Made by a program: the position numbers and the translations under genes. The notes beneath the pieces were generated by a model, which did not search any database, was not told the origin of the DNA, and was given only the letters and a program-made list of their open reading frames with translations. A stretch of DNA of 64,000 nucleotides from Methanoplanus limicola DSM 2279 (lineage in GTDB: Archaea; Halobacteriota; Methanomicrobia; Methanomicrobiales; Methanomicrobiaceae). Below, one piece after another: positions 8,601 to 16,989 of the stretch; positions within the stretch are counted from its first letter, which is position 1; each line of letters begins with the position of its first letter. The stretch lies in NCBI RefSeq assembly GCF_000243255.1, contig NZ_CM001436.1, positions 1,886,957-1,950,956 on the forward strand, given 5' to 3'.

Positions 8601-11600
8601 GCCATATTTTGTTACATCCGGAATATCAGTGCCATAGACTTTCGGAACATCAGATGATACATTTTCATAGCTGAATCTGAACCTGTAACTTCCGATTGAG
8701 TAGGGGCCTTCCGGACTGTCGTGAGTTACAACGCTCTGATCCGGTGCGAATGAAGGAGGTTTAGCACCGTCTGTGTTTGTCATATCCGAAGTTCCTGCAA
8801 ACCAGACAATGTAATCTGTATCAGGTTTGCCTGACAAAACGGCGGTGAAATTCTCGCCGTAAACGATATCTCCGTCCGGAAGTGTTACCTCCGGATAGTC
8901 AGTCTGTGGTGGCTGCGTGGTTGGTGTTGCTGTAGGGGACGGAGACGGCGTGGGTGTTGGAGTCGGAGTTGGTAGAATTACCGGAGAATAAATTGCTGAT
9001 TCATTGATTATTCTCTCTTCAAGGATATTTTTCGGAATGAAATTTCCGCCGGGTTTGATTACTTTGTTTCCGGAAAAGTCAATCTGGCTGATATCAAGGA
9101 CTGTTCTGATTACCGGTCCTTTTATGTCCGGAGCCTTGCCTGTGAGTCTGCATTTTACTGAAACATTGGTTGAAGCAGACGGGTACTCAAGCAGATAACC
9201 GGAGATTCTCAGGAATCTGTTGGAACTTTGCTGAACTGTCCCTTTTCCGTTTACGATAACAGTGTATTCCCACTGCGGAGAGTCAAGTTCTGTAAATGCC
9301 TCTATTGAGTGTGATGCAGGGAACGTTGAGTCACCTGAGCTTACAAGCTGAATCTCAGCATTGACAACAACGTCCTCTTCTGGGAGCAGTTCCCAGTTGT
9401 CCGGACTTACGGTTATCATTGGTGAACCTGTTGTTGCCGGATTTCCGGGCGGTTCCGGTTCAATTGTGTTGTCAACCGTTTTTTTGCAGGAGATTTCACC
9501 TCCGGGAATTGCATTTCCATACTCATTGAGCTGACTTAACCTGAAGACTTCCTTTTCCTCCGGTTCTGACACTTCCGGTGCCCTGCCGTCAAGGCGGTAT
9601 CTTATTGCAATCTCATTTTTGTAAGGTGGATAATCAAGCAGGTAACCGGAAATATCAATCCGGTTAGCATACGATTCTGCTACACTGCCGTGCCCGTTTA
9701 TCAGTATGTTGTATGTCCAGTGGGGACTTTCAAGTTCAGTATATACCTCAAGTGAATTGGAGGACGGAAATGTGCTTTCTCCGCTTGAAGAGAGTTTTAC
9801 ATCAGCACTTACTGAAACTGTTTCCCCCGGAGGGATACCTGATGAATCGGGCTGAATCCTTATAACCGGTTCATCAAAGTTTGTTGGAGGTTTTGGGGTT
9901 GGTGTGGGCGTTGGTGTCGGTATTGGTGTTGGAATGCCTTCTACACAAAAGTCAAGTTTATAGTAGGTATCATCAACATCCGGCGAGTTTATTGCACTGA
10001 TAAGTGCTTCTGAAGCATCAGAACCCTGTAGCTTCCCATTGCCCCATACAATAAATGAATTAGAATATCCAGTATTTATTCTGTTTTTGACTGTTACCCA
10101 TTGTTCTTCTGCTTCAGTGATGACATCAAACTGTCCGTTGTACATCGGATGCTGGACAACTACAAAATAATGCCCTGCAGCGAGTTGTTCAGTATCTTCT
10201 GAGCTAAGAATGTACTCAAATGAGCCGTCATAGTTTACTGTTGCAGTAACCATTCCCGAATACTGCATAGGTTCAGCTGCACCGTTCCAGTAATCCTTAC
10301 CAAAAATCCAGACTCCTACTCCATTGGTTGGATTTCCTTCGGCTGTTCCTCTGATGTAAAGTCTGTCACCTTTTGAAATCGTTGATGCAGATGTTGTAGC
10401 TGTAACAAATGGTTTCTTTATGACAATTGATACGGTGTCGTATTTTGCGTCTGAAAGTCCATTTTTGTTAACAAGTTTGCTTGTTGCATAAATTGTATAG
10501 GTACCTGCATCAAGTGAGATTCCCGATGTATCCCATCTGTATTCCCATGTATCATCCGTTTTTACAGTTGAGTGAGTGTTATCAGAAGAGGTTGGGTCTG
10601 TGCTGACAGGTATCTGTGGCTCAGTTAAAACCCCGCCGTTTGATGGAAGGTTTGGACCGGTAATAAACAAGTAAACATCATTTGTGTCTGTGTCTGTACC
10701 TGAGAATGTTACTTCCTCTCCAAGGTAGTATGAACCATCGCCGGATGCTGTAACTGTTACTGCCCCCTTCTCTACTTTTACTTTTACAGTATCATATGTG
10801 TCAGTATCAAGCTGAATAGGCCATGTTTCCACTTTTTGTGCACGTATTGTATACACTGCATCCCTTGTGTTACTGTCAGTTGTAAGACCAATCACGATTT
10901 TTCCATCACTTCCGGTTTCTGCTCTTATGGCCCACTCATTTGTGATTCCATCTGCGGCATCCGGTATGTCCTGACCAACTTTTGTACTAAATTTATAGTT
11001 CAGGCCATCAGCTTCAGATTGTTTGAGATAGCTGATGGAATCCTGATTGGGGAGGAACTTTGGTGGATAGTTGGAAGTACCTGAATAGCTGTATGTACCG
11101 GATAACCAGACAACATAGTCAGTTTTGGGCCTGCCTTCTACTGTTACTGTGAAATCATTATTACGGACAACTGTCTCCTTATCTGCTGTGACTGTAACTG
11201 TATCTTTGGCAACCGTGACCGTTGAAATCTCAGACTTTGTTACACCAGTAACAGTTCCAAGGTTATCTTTCATGCTGTTGACATTACAGGTTGCATAAAC
11301 TTTGTAGGTGCCTGCCTTGTACTGGTTTGGATTTAATGTCCAGACAGTTTCACGGTTTCCGGATGGAAGATAAAATAATGTAATTTTAGGCTGAATTCCG
11401 GTGATTTGGGTGATTTCATCTCCGGAAATTCCTTCTCTTATAAGTGCTGTAAGAGTTGTCCCATCCGGTGTTTCCACATAACAGTCAACTCCGGCAGTGC
11501 TGCCTGAGGAATTTCTGGAGAAGAGAGCATCAAGATTGCTATTAAGCCTGAACGCAATGTTATTGTTTTCTATTGCTATTTTATTAGAGATCTCTTTTCC

Positions 11601-12038
11601 GGTTTCACTGTTAAACAGTGATACAGAAAGTGAAGCCTTTTGCACGTAAAATACAATTTTTGCATCCGGAGTTCCTGGATTAATATACCAGGTTCCAGTT
11701 TTGCCTGTAAATACACCAGGTATGACATAAAAATCATCAGGATTTGAAACGGTCATAACTGATGAAGGTGCATCAGTTGTAGGATTATTTCCGGCATAGT
11801 ACCAACCAATAACATTATTTCCTGCCATTGCCGGAGTAATATCAAGACCGGATTCGCCGATAAAAACTGTCTCTCCGGGATATACTACTGTGCCGTATTC
11901 TCCTGCCATTACCGGTGAAATAAGCAGTATTAACGCAACTGCAATTGCTGCAAGAAATAATAGCTTATAGGATTTTGTTGCGTTGTTTGCTGTGCTGTGC
12001 GGATTTTCTTTTTTATTTTCTGATATATCTGTCCCCAT
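5601..12038 (-). CDS. Giant S-layer-related protein with DUF3821-type N-terminus
   Basis: A 2145-residue exported protein. The signal peptide is LLFLAAIAVALILLISPVMA (residues ~27-46), after an unusually long hydrophilic n-region of 26 residues. The mature N-terminus (YPGETVFIGESGLDIT ... IGWYY) fits the DUF3821 domain of Methanomicrobiales S-layer proteins. Next come three long beta-rich units sharing VVQHPMYNGQFDVITEA and INSPDVDDTYYK motifs, and two further related modules (SSGESTFPSSNSLEVYTELE, SSGDSTFPASHSIEAFTELD) between Pro-Thr linkers. The C-terminal domain begins KIIIKPGWNFISTPKRLDT and ends AYWVWMREEGT, a module common in methanogen surface proteins. No C-terminal membrane helix or PGF-CTERM is visible, so anchoring must be by assembly. 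The ATG at 12038 has GGGAGGA seven bases upstream. Many N-x-S/T sequons suggest N-glycosylation, fitting the aglJ gene in this window. Confidence 0.88.
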   Translation of the reverse strand: MGTDISENKKENPHSTANNATKSYKLLFLAAIAVALILLISPVMAGEYGTVVYPGETVFIGESGLDITPAMAGNNVIGWYYAGNNPTTDAPSSVMTVSNPDDFYVIPGVFTGKTGTWYINPGTPDAKIVFYVQKASLSVSLFNSETGKEISNKIAIENNNIAFRLNSNLDALFSRNSSGSTAGVDCYVETPDGTTLTALIREGISGDEITQITGIQPKITLFYLPSGNRETVWTLNPNQYKAGTYKVYATCNVNSMKDNLGTVTGVTKSEISTVTVAKDTVTVTADKETVVRNNDFTVTVEGRPKTDYVVWLSGTYSYSGTSNYPPKFLPNQDSISYLKQSEADGLNYKFSTKVGQDIPDAADGITNEWAIRAETGSDGKIVIGLTTDSNTRDAVYTIRAQKVETWPIQLDTDTYDTVKVKVEKGAVTVTASGDGSYYLGEEVTFSGTDTDTNDVYLFITGPNLPSNGGVLTEPQIPVSTDPTSSDNTHSTVKTDDTWEYRWDTSGISLDAGTYTIYATSKLVNKNGLSDAKYDTVSIVIKKPFVTATTSASTISKGDRLYIRGTAEGNPTNGVGVWIFGKDYWNGAAEPMQYSGMVTATVNYDGSFEYILSSEDTEQLAAGHYFVVVQHPMYNGQFDVITEAEEQWVTVKNRINTGYSNSFIVWGNGKLQGSDASEALISAINSPDVDDTYYKLDFCVEGIPTPIPTPTPTPTPKPPTNFDEPVIRIQPDSSGIPPGETVSVSADVKLSSSGESTFPSSNSLEVYTELESPHWTYNILINGHGSVAESYANRIDISGYLLDYPPYKNEIAIRYRLDGRAPEVSEPEEKEVFRLSQLNEYGNAIPGGEISCKKTVDNTIEPEPPGNPATTGSPMITVSPDNWELLPEEDVVVNAEIQLVSSGDSTFPASHSIEAFTELDSPQWEYTVIVNGKGTVQQSSNRFLRISGYLLEYPSASTNVSVKCRLTGKAPDIKGPVIRTVLDISQIDFSGNKVIKPGGNFIPKNILEERIINESAIYSPVILPTPTPTPTPSPSPTATPTTQPPQTDYPEVTLPDGDIVYGENFTAVLSGKPDTDYIVWFAGTSDMTNTDGAKPPSFAPDQSVVTHDSPEGPYSIGSYRFRFSYENVSSDVPKVYGTDIPDVTKYGRVHLNSEGKATVSFTTDRFTKPYGYTIRMEWKNPQTDVQEYGTAIIAVTKGDVTINPSGYGSYYIGDVAAFSGTNEDTDRVYLFITGPNLPSNGGLITNPQTTYNPVTSKYNGTPVNEDNTWEYNWETSKLPLDAGTYTVYAVSEPANKAGLSEVQHSSTSVVIKKPFITLNYEDREAYTGENLEISGVATGSPPHIALWAIGYNGYKNYTVPVDNQTSRFSITVPAGDIETLGREIYVIVQHPMYNGLFEVITEKDGDYTYVIQKCSYYSNPDYAKFIIEGPNRLRGKDAADALISLINSPDIDDTYYKSYFTVLKKGISFDYTDDHKTNSTFTITGRANSESDAPIYFELSRFGDSVPVMKGHTNITKTGQNSGIFTVPVNATGFLSGKYTISATLTENGEVYSDSEVFYLEPSDETAVKPVVISSPDGGNYAFREKITIFGVNNKSATTYLYLAGKSIISDGVNPEFPDTQVISGDESTFIKAPVGNNGVWVYTWRPSEQDLAPAEYRLYAVSAPVTNEGFADAEFDCTEINLENPSVSAKMRSSAVAKGDPVKITGKATGSPVNSVAVWVLGKNYWNGRKDQCLDSGMVTTAVNGNGEFEHGLSSAQTSNLAAGQYFVVIQHPMYNNRFDVITEADNSQVLVKKDTVSGESNWNSQFIIWGTGKLQGSDAAEALIDCIDSSDVDDTYTKLTFLVEEPWIRINYIGNHLTGDNITVGGTTNLAIGDGLIVEVTSSSFQPTQKTQTGEFSGISSTIQVTEGETYNEWSMDVDTTEFIPDEYIVKVEAIEADATATTTFNLYSGVIPIPTPVPGPQYKNGKIIIKPGWNFISTPKRLDTSNGNNTAGKLFGDVNSGGHSALMYNGTSGRWSNLKADTVITPLDGIWIYNNESIGGTSGEKEIKLTFSSDPLQTPPSKKLSAGWNAVGFSATQSATAKDTLIDVSDKWTKAIRWDADRQAFDISIVNGGSGIYSDTRNMNPAEAYWVWMREEGTIAALN
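6513..10765 (-). repeat. Three long internal protein repeats of the S-layer-like gene
   Basis: About 270-residue units lie at roughly 9940-10765, 7655-8455 and 6513-7335. Each has a YYLGEEVTFSGT-like opening, a TYTIYA strand, KKPFVT-type linker, a HPMYN motif (near 10135, 7862 and 6716) and a SDASEALISAINSPDVDDT-type end. The units have diverged in sequence, so the duplications are old. Two Pro-Thr linkers, at about 8925-8975 and 9890-9940, separate groups of modules. Confidence 0.8.
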
Positions 12039-12571
12039 CTGTCAATCCTCCCATTCAAAATATTATGGAGAATTATTTGCGACTCGTCATCACCGTTATG
12101 TTGAATGTCCCGAATTTTCAAATATCCCCAAATATTTGATATGATAAAATTTATTTGTGACTTTAATTGTTGCTATTTGGATATTTGATTTGACATAATA
12201 TAAGGATTCCTGAATCAGAGAAGAGAATAATTATGAGTTGCAGGTTGATATTCGGGAAGATTTCCTTCGCACCTGCTTAACGATTGTGAGAAAAGCCAAA
12301 GTACCTCTTTCATTCCTCAGAATAATCCCCCCCAGAATAATCCTCCTCAGAATAATCATCTTCAGAATAATCATCTTCAGAATAATCATCTTCAGAATAA
12401 TCATCTTCAGAATAATCATCTTCAGAATAATCCGGTTGAACCCTGCTATTAAAAGCCGTATTCAGATTTACAAGTATTATCGAGGCGGAACAGGTGTTCA
12501 ATTCAGCCGTAATATACAAGGCAAATTAATATATATTCCAAAAAACTTCATGTCTGAAAAAGGAGGTAAAA
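12039..12571. other. Intergenic region with S-layer promoter side and tandem repeat
   Basis: On the minus strand the region should hold the promoter of the S-layer-like gene; AT-rich TATA-like sequence lies around 12125-12165. The rest contains the 15-bp tandem repeat (12318-12432) and, near 12525-12537, a TATA-like run ahead of the small basic protein gene. No larger gene is supported. Confidence 0.5.
12318..12432. repeat. 15-bp tandem repeat, about eight copies
   Basis: The unit CAGAATAATCATCTT begins at 12318, 12333, 12348, 12363, 12378, 12393 and 12408, with a partial eighth copy at 12423. The first two copies differ at their ends (ATCCCCCC, ATCCTCCT); the next five are identical. Because 15 is divisible by three, frames through it encode pentapeptide repeats, for example DYSED on the minus strand and a hydrophobic repeat on the plus strand. 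A minus-strand ORF (12310-12519) ends in this repeat but has no support as a gene. Confidence 0.95.
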
Positions 12572-12772
12572 ATGGCATTAAAGATCAAACAGCTTGAAAG
12601 AGTATCGCATAAACCACATTACAGAAGAAAAAATCTGTACGGAAGCAGATGGGAGAGAGAGGTCAGGTATCCGGAGATGAGAGCTGAAGAACATCCGGAT
12701 ATAAATTTTGAGCACCACGGATTAAGGGGCTTTAAAGGCCCGAAAAGATGGCGCAGAAAAAATTACATTTAA
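12572..12772 (+). CDS. Small highly basic protein of unknown function
   Basis: A 66-residue protein rich in Arg, Lys and His (YRRKNLYGSRWEREVRY, GPKRWRRKNYI) with no hydrophobic segment. A strong Shine-Dalgarno, AAAGGAGGT, sits five bases before the ATG, and a TATA-like stretch lies about 45 bases upstream, so it is very likely translated. The charge suggests nucleic-acid or ribosome binding, but I do not recognise a family. An overlapping upstream ATG (12550) would give a 15-residue peptide in another frame. Confidence 0.65.
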   Translation: MALKIKQLERVSHKPHYRRKNLYGSRWEREVRYPEMRAEEHPDINFEHHGLRGFKGPKRWRRKNYI

Positions 12773-12939
12773 TACTTTTTTTGGCCCGGAAATTCACTGT
12801 TTTTGGCATATAGTTAATTTGTAATAGCCACAATAGCCCCATTTCCATTGATATTATCAGATAAATTTTGGAAAAATTCAGATTCTGCACATGATAAGCA
12901 CTTAATAAATTATATCCCTTAAACACTCAATTAAAGTTT

Positions 12940-14565
12940 ATGGCAGGCATACCTCCGGACGGTTATAACAAAAACCGGAATGATAATTATCTAATAAAAT
13001 CAGGATTAATCGTCCTGATTCTTCTCTTAATCACTACAACATTCTGCTGCGGGTGTACACAGACTGACAATAAAGATTCAGGCGGAGAAAATGCACCGGA
13101 TTTAACACTGAACAGTCATGCAGAGTTCAAAGAAGAGATTGATGCCATAATTTCGGATGAAAAATATGACTATTCAGACTGGGGATTTATGGCCAGAGAT
13201 ATGAATTCCGGCGAAGTCCTTCTGTCACACAACATAGATCAGATGTTCACGCCCGGTTCCACAACCAAGGTATTTACTGTAACAACCGCACTGGACATAC
13301 TTGGCCCGGACTACAGATTTAAAACTCCGGTATATTACACCGGTGAGAACCTGATACTTGTTGCCTCAGGGGACCCTGCAATGGGCGGACGCTCCCTCCC
13401 AGACGGGACACTTGAATTCACAAATGAAGATCACGTCGATGCAGGTGCATTTGGATCATGTATTCTGACCAAATCCGATCCAATGGCCGGATTAAACGAT
13501 CTCTCAAAACAGGCATACGATTCCGGAATCAGAACAGTTAATGACGTGGCAATAGATACAAACCTCTTTAAAGAAGAGATGCAGGCCGACAAAGGCATAA
13601 TTACACCAATAATAATCAATGACAACCTTATTGACATCACAGTAATTCCGGAGAAGGCAGGAAGCCCTGCAACAGTTGACTGGAGACCGAAATCATCCGC
13701 ATATACAGTAGAGAGCAGGATCATAACCGGAGATTCAGGTTCACAGAGGGACCTGATAATCCCCGATTATGACGGTCAGAAGGTAATAGAAATATCCGGC
13801 ACAATACCTGAAGGCTCAGAACCGGTGAACGTTACATCAAATGTAAATGTACCCGCACAGTTTGCCCGCGGCCTGTTCATTGATGCACTTGAGAGAGCAG
13901 GAATATCAGTCAAATCACCGGCCGACAGATATCCGGCTGAGGTCCTGTCAGGAGATCATAACTACGAAAAATATGACATCGCAGGAGAACTCATATCACC
14001 ACCGCTATCCGAATATGCAAAAGTAACCTTAAAAGTCAGCCAGAACCTCTATGCAAACTGCCTCATAGCAATTATCGGAGCACATGAAGGTTATAATTCA
14101 TTCGATGCCGGAATGATGACAGAAGGGGAATTTCTGAAAAAGACCGGAATAAACGTCAGAAGTCTTGCACTTGCAGACGGTGAAGGCAGCATCAACAACA
14201 GAATCAGCCCAAAATCTGCAATAGATCTGCTGACATATGCCCATAAACAGGATTATTACCAGGTACTGAAAGATTCAATGCCGGTTTTGGGAGTGGATGG
14301 AACGCTTGCAAAAGGAGCAGAACCCGGAGATCCCGGATATGGTAAAATATCAGCCAAAACCGGAACATCCGTTGCAATGATAATGACAGGTGATATATTT
14401 GTCTATGCAAGAGGGCTTCTCGGATATATGAATACAGAAAAAGGCAATGAAATAGCCTTTGTAATATATGCCAACAATGTACCCGTGGGAGAAAGCATGC
14501 AGGGCATAAATGATGTTGTATCAGATGTAAACGGCGTTGCAGTTGCAATATACCGTCACCTGTGA
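12940..14565 (+). CDS. D-Ala-D-Ala carboxypeptidase/PBP4-like protein (peptidase family S13)
   Basis: A 541-residue exported protein. The N-terminus has a hydrophobic segment (LIVLILLLITTTFCCGC) ending in cysteines like a lipobox. All three penicillin-binding motifs are present: SxxK as PGSTTKVFT (~residue 107), SxN as SQN in VSQNLYANC (~367), and KTG as SAKTGTSV (~473). In bacteria S13 enzymes trim peptidoglycan peptides. This archaeon should have no murein, so the substrate is unknown; bacterial origin by transfer is likely but not shown. The start has no Shine-Dalgarno; a TATA-like run at about 12904-12915 would give a leaderless mRNA. Confidence 0.88.
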   Translation: MAGIPPDGYNKNRNDNYLIKSGLIVLILLLITTTFCCGCTQTDNKDSGGENAPDLTLNSHAEFKEEIDAIISDEKYDYSDWGFMARDMNSGEVLLSHNIDQMFTPGSTTKVFTVTTALDILGPDYRFKTPVYYTGENLILVASGDPAMGGRSLPDGTLEFTNEDHVDAGAFGSCILTKSDPMAGLNDLSKQAYDSGIRTVNDVAIDTNLFKEEMQADKGIITPIIINDNLIDITVIPEKAGSPATVDWRPKSSAYTVESRIITGDSGSQRDLIIPDYDGQKVIEISGTIPEGSEPVNVTSNVNVPAQFARGLFIDALERAGISVKSPADRYPAEVLSGDHNYEKYDIAGELISPPLSEYAKVTLKVSQNLYANCLIAIIGAHEGYNSFDAGMMTEGEFLKKTGINVRSLALADGEGSINNRISPKSAIDLLTYAHKQDYYQVLKDSMPVLGVDGTLAKGAEPGDPGYGKISAKTGTSVAMIMTGDIFVYARGLLGYMNTEKGNEIAFVIYANNVPVGESMQGINDVVSDVNGVAVAIYRHL

Positions 14566-14683
14566 ACAATACCGGGAAATCCCACTTTTTCCCCGGAAAA
14601 TCCGTAAAATTCGCTCAGATGCTGCATCCCTCACAGAGATGACAGATAAACCACTATATCCCTGTGATCTTTCATGAGAGCTA

Positions 14684-16267
14684 TTAACTGAACTTTACAA
14701 GAATAAACCTGATACATGACACACCAGAACCGGAGTCTGACATAACAGAATCTCCCCTCACCTGGGAAGGCATTTCAATTCTGCCGTTATAACGCTCAAG
14801 AAGCAGTTTTACAATATACAGAGGCAGATTGTCTCTGTTAAGTCCCGGACTGTAAAATCTGCTCCTCAGGGTAAGATATTCAAGTCCCGGCGGAAGATTA
14901 TTCAGTGAGAATTCAAGTGTTACCAGTAACCGCTCATCAGAAGAGTCAGTACTGACCGAAACACACAGCTGATCCTCTGTCTGTCCGGCAACATATGATA
15001 CAATATTCAGGAATAAAACATAGAGATCATCATCTGCATAAGCACATTCTCCCGAATCATCCAGGATAAAATTTACATCCGGCAGAAAATCCACAACACG
15101 CCTCAGGGCAGAATCGAGATGAACAACCCTGAGGTCATTTACTGTAAATGAATCCGCACCTGACAGAAGTGATAGATTTTTGATATCGTCCCTGTATTTA
15201 CCCGGATTTTTAATCACTTCCGGAATGAAAAGTTCGTCTGCAATATTACAGGAATTATTCAGAGAATACTGACCTGAAATATCCCCATAAATCTCAGATA
15301 AATCATCTATTGCAATTTTAAGGCTGTCACAGATGTCCGAATACTCCTGGTCTATCTTCTCCTGAATTATGCACCGGACAAGAGCCGTACCGATTTCCCG
15401 GCCAACCTTTTCAAGCGTTAGCTTTTCAAACTCTGTAAATGAAGCTTTAGTATCACGTGCTACAAAGAGAGCACCGACAACCGCATTGTCCGAGATCAGA
15501 GGAATTCCCGCATAACATATTATTCCAAGATCCTCCATAATTTCAGTATCTGAAATTCCGGGAAGGCTGTCAGGGAGATTTTCAACATAACGCGGCTGAC
15601 CTGCAAAAAAGATCATATTATAGGGCCACTCCCTTATACTGATCTCAGAATACTTATCCTCAAACCAGGAAGGAATTCTCTTAAAACCAAGAAGATCCGC
15701 CGTTAAACCTTCATCATTTTTCGCATATATCCATACCGCATCAAGGTCAAGTTCATCAAGACACGTCTCAAGAAGCGTATCAAGCATCTCATCTACAAAG
15801 ACAGATGAATTCGCTGCGCCAAGTATCCGGTTCAGAATTTTATTCTTTTTTATCAGTGAAATCTCTTCAGATCTGGCATTTTTTCTCTCACTTACATCAC
15901 GAAAAATGAACTGAGTACCCGAAATTTCCTCATATATTACAGGAAAAGAAGAAATCTCAATTAATTCAGCTCTTCCGTCATACAGTTCAATCCCGGATTC
16001 AAACGGAAATTTAAAAATACCTGCACGGAACTGCTCAAAAACCTCTGAAAATTTCTTTCCGGAAATAAGTTTAATGTAATCTTCGGGGGATTTGCCTATA
16101 ATATCATAACGGTTTTTAATCCTGAAAAATTCTATACCTGAATTATTGATATATGATATCTTTCCGCCTACAACAACAAAGACCGTCTCAGGGAGATTTT
16201 CAACGAGGAAACTGAAATGGAAATATCGGTCAAAGTCAGAATTCTCAAATTTAGAGATTGCAGTCAC
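14684..16267 (-). CDS. PAS-GAF sensor protein with degenerate kinase-like C-terminus
   Basis: From the GTG at 16267 the protein has 527 residues. A PAS domain (residues ~20-130: PETVFVVVGGKISYINNSG, closing with GTQFIFRDVSERK) is followed by a GAF domain (~150-320: LDLDAVWIYAKN, GIICYAGIPLISDNAVVGAL). The last 200 residues resemble the HATPase region of methanogen histidine kinases (DDDLYVLFLNIVSYV; LPLYIVKLLLERYNGRIEM) but I see neither a phosphoacceptor His box nor intact G boxes, so it probably does not phosphorylate. The GTG has AGGAGGT eight bases upstream. The same frame stays open upstream and encodes another PAS domain (see 16268-16759), so the real protein may be longer. Confidence 0.75.
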   Translation of the reverse strand: MTAISKFENSDFDRYFHFSFLVENLPETVFVVVGGKISYINNSGIEFFRIKNRYDIIGKSPEDYIKLISGKKFSEVFEQFRAGIFKFPFESGIELYDGRAELIEISSFPVIYEEISGTQFIFRDVSERKNARSEEISLIKKNKILNRILGAANSSVFVDEMLDTLLETCLDELDLDAVWIYAKNDEGLTADLLGFKRIPSWFEDKYSEISIREWPYNMIFFAGQPRYVENLPDSLPGISDTEIMEDLGIICYAGIPLISDNAVVGALFVARDTKASFTEFEKLTLEKVGREIGTALVRCIIQEKIDQEYSDICDSLKIAIDDLSEIYGDISGQYSLNNSCNIADELFIPEVIKNPGKYRDDIKNLSLLSGADSFTVNDLRVVHLDSALRRVVDFLPDVNFILDDSGECAYADDDLYVLFLNIVSYVAGQTEDQLCVSVSTDSSDERLLVTLEFSLNNLPPGLEYLTLRSRFYSPGLNRDNLPLYIVKLLLERYNGRIEMPSQVRGDSVMSDSGSGVSCIRFILVKFS

Positions 16268-16759
16268 CCGCTCGGACCTCCTTTTTGTCCTTTTGGGGTT
16301 TCTGAGAGCAGATCTCTTATCTCCTGAAACCTTTTGCTTATCCCCCGTTTTAGCTGCCAGATCAGAAGGAAGAGCAGATATGAGAATGTTTTCTGTACCT
16401 GGTATTTTTGCGGCAGTGTAAACAAACCTGTGATTTCTGCCACCGCTGACGTAAAAATTAATTTCTGTAGTCTTAGGGGAGTTATATGGATCTTTCAGCC
16501 GTGAATCATTAAATTCTCTTGAATAACCTGAACTTTCTTCCGGTTTTAAATGATAAAAATTCAGGCCGGACTCAATCTCATTCTCACGTATGCCAAAGAG
16601 ATCAAAGAATAATGAATTTGCAATCAGAATATTTCCATACTTATCTATAACCAGGTTGGCGCCTTCATTGTCAGAAAAAAAAGAGCACTTTCCGATATTT
16701 TTTTCAATTCCGGAAATATTCTCTGATTCAGTATTGCCAGATTCATGATTTTTCGGTAT
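16268..16759 (-). other. In-frame PAS-coding extension of the sensor gene without ATG, GTG or TTG start
   Basis: Reading the minus strand upstream of the GTG at 16267, the same frame stays open for 164 more codons and encodes a clear PAS domain (LVIDKYGNILIANSLFFDLF ... NFYVSGGRNHRFVYTAAKI). The frame is closed upstream by TAA at 16772-16774. Between that stop and the PAS domain there is no ATG, GTG or TTG. A GGGAG (about 16765-16769) is followed five bases later by ATA at 16757-16759. Either translation begins at AUA, or this part is a decayed 5' end and translation now starts at 16267, or the sequence has an error. Confidence 0.65.
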
Positions 16760-16989
16760 GTATACTCCCCCTTAAGGTAATTGATCTTATATAATTGGGA
16801 CATATAAATATACCCATTTTATCTTCATTGATTACTGCATAAAATCCGGCAAAACAGCCAGAATTCCAATAATTATAACAAATAAGAGTTATTTTTTGAT
16901 CAGACCGATATATCCGGATAAATTCATACCAGATTCTTTACATCACCAAATATCCGGTAAAAATATAATTATAACTATAACATATAATA

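Noticed and set aside
12348-12422. Possible CRISPR array
   Set aside because: Repeats are directly adjacent without spacers, so it is a simple tandem repeat.
12231-12519. Frames coding pentapeptide repeats (DYSED or hydrophobic) across the 15-bp repeat
   Set aside because: They exist only because the unit length is divisible by three. No ribosome site or flanking domain supports translation.
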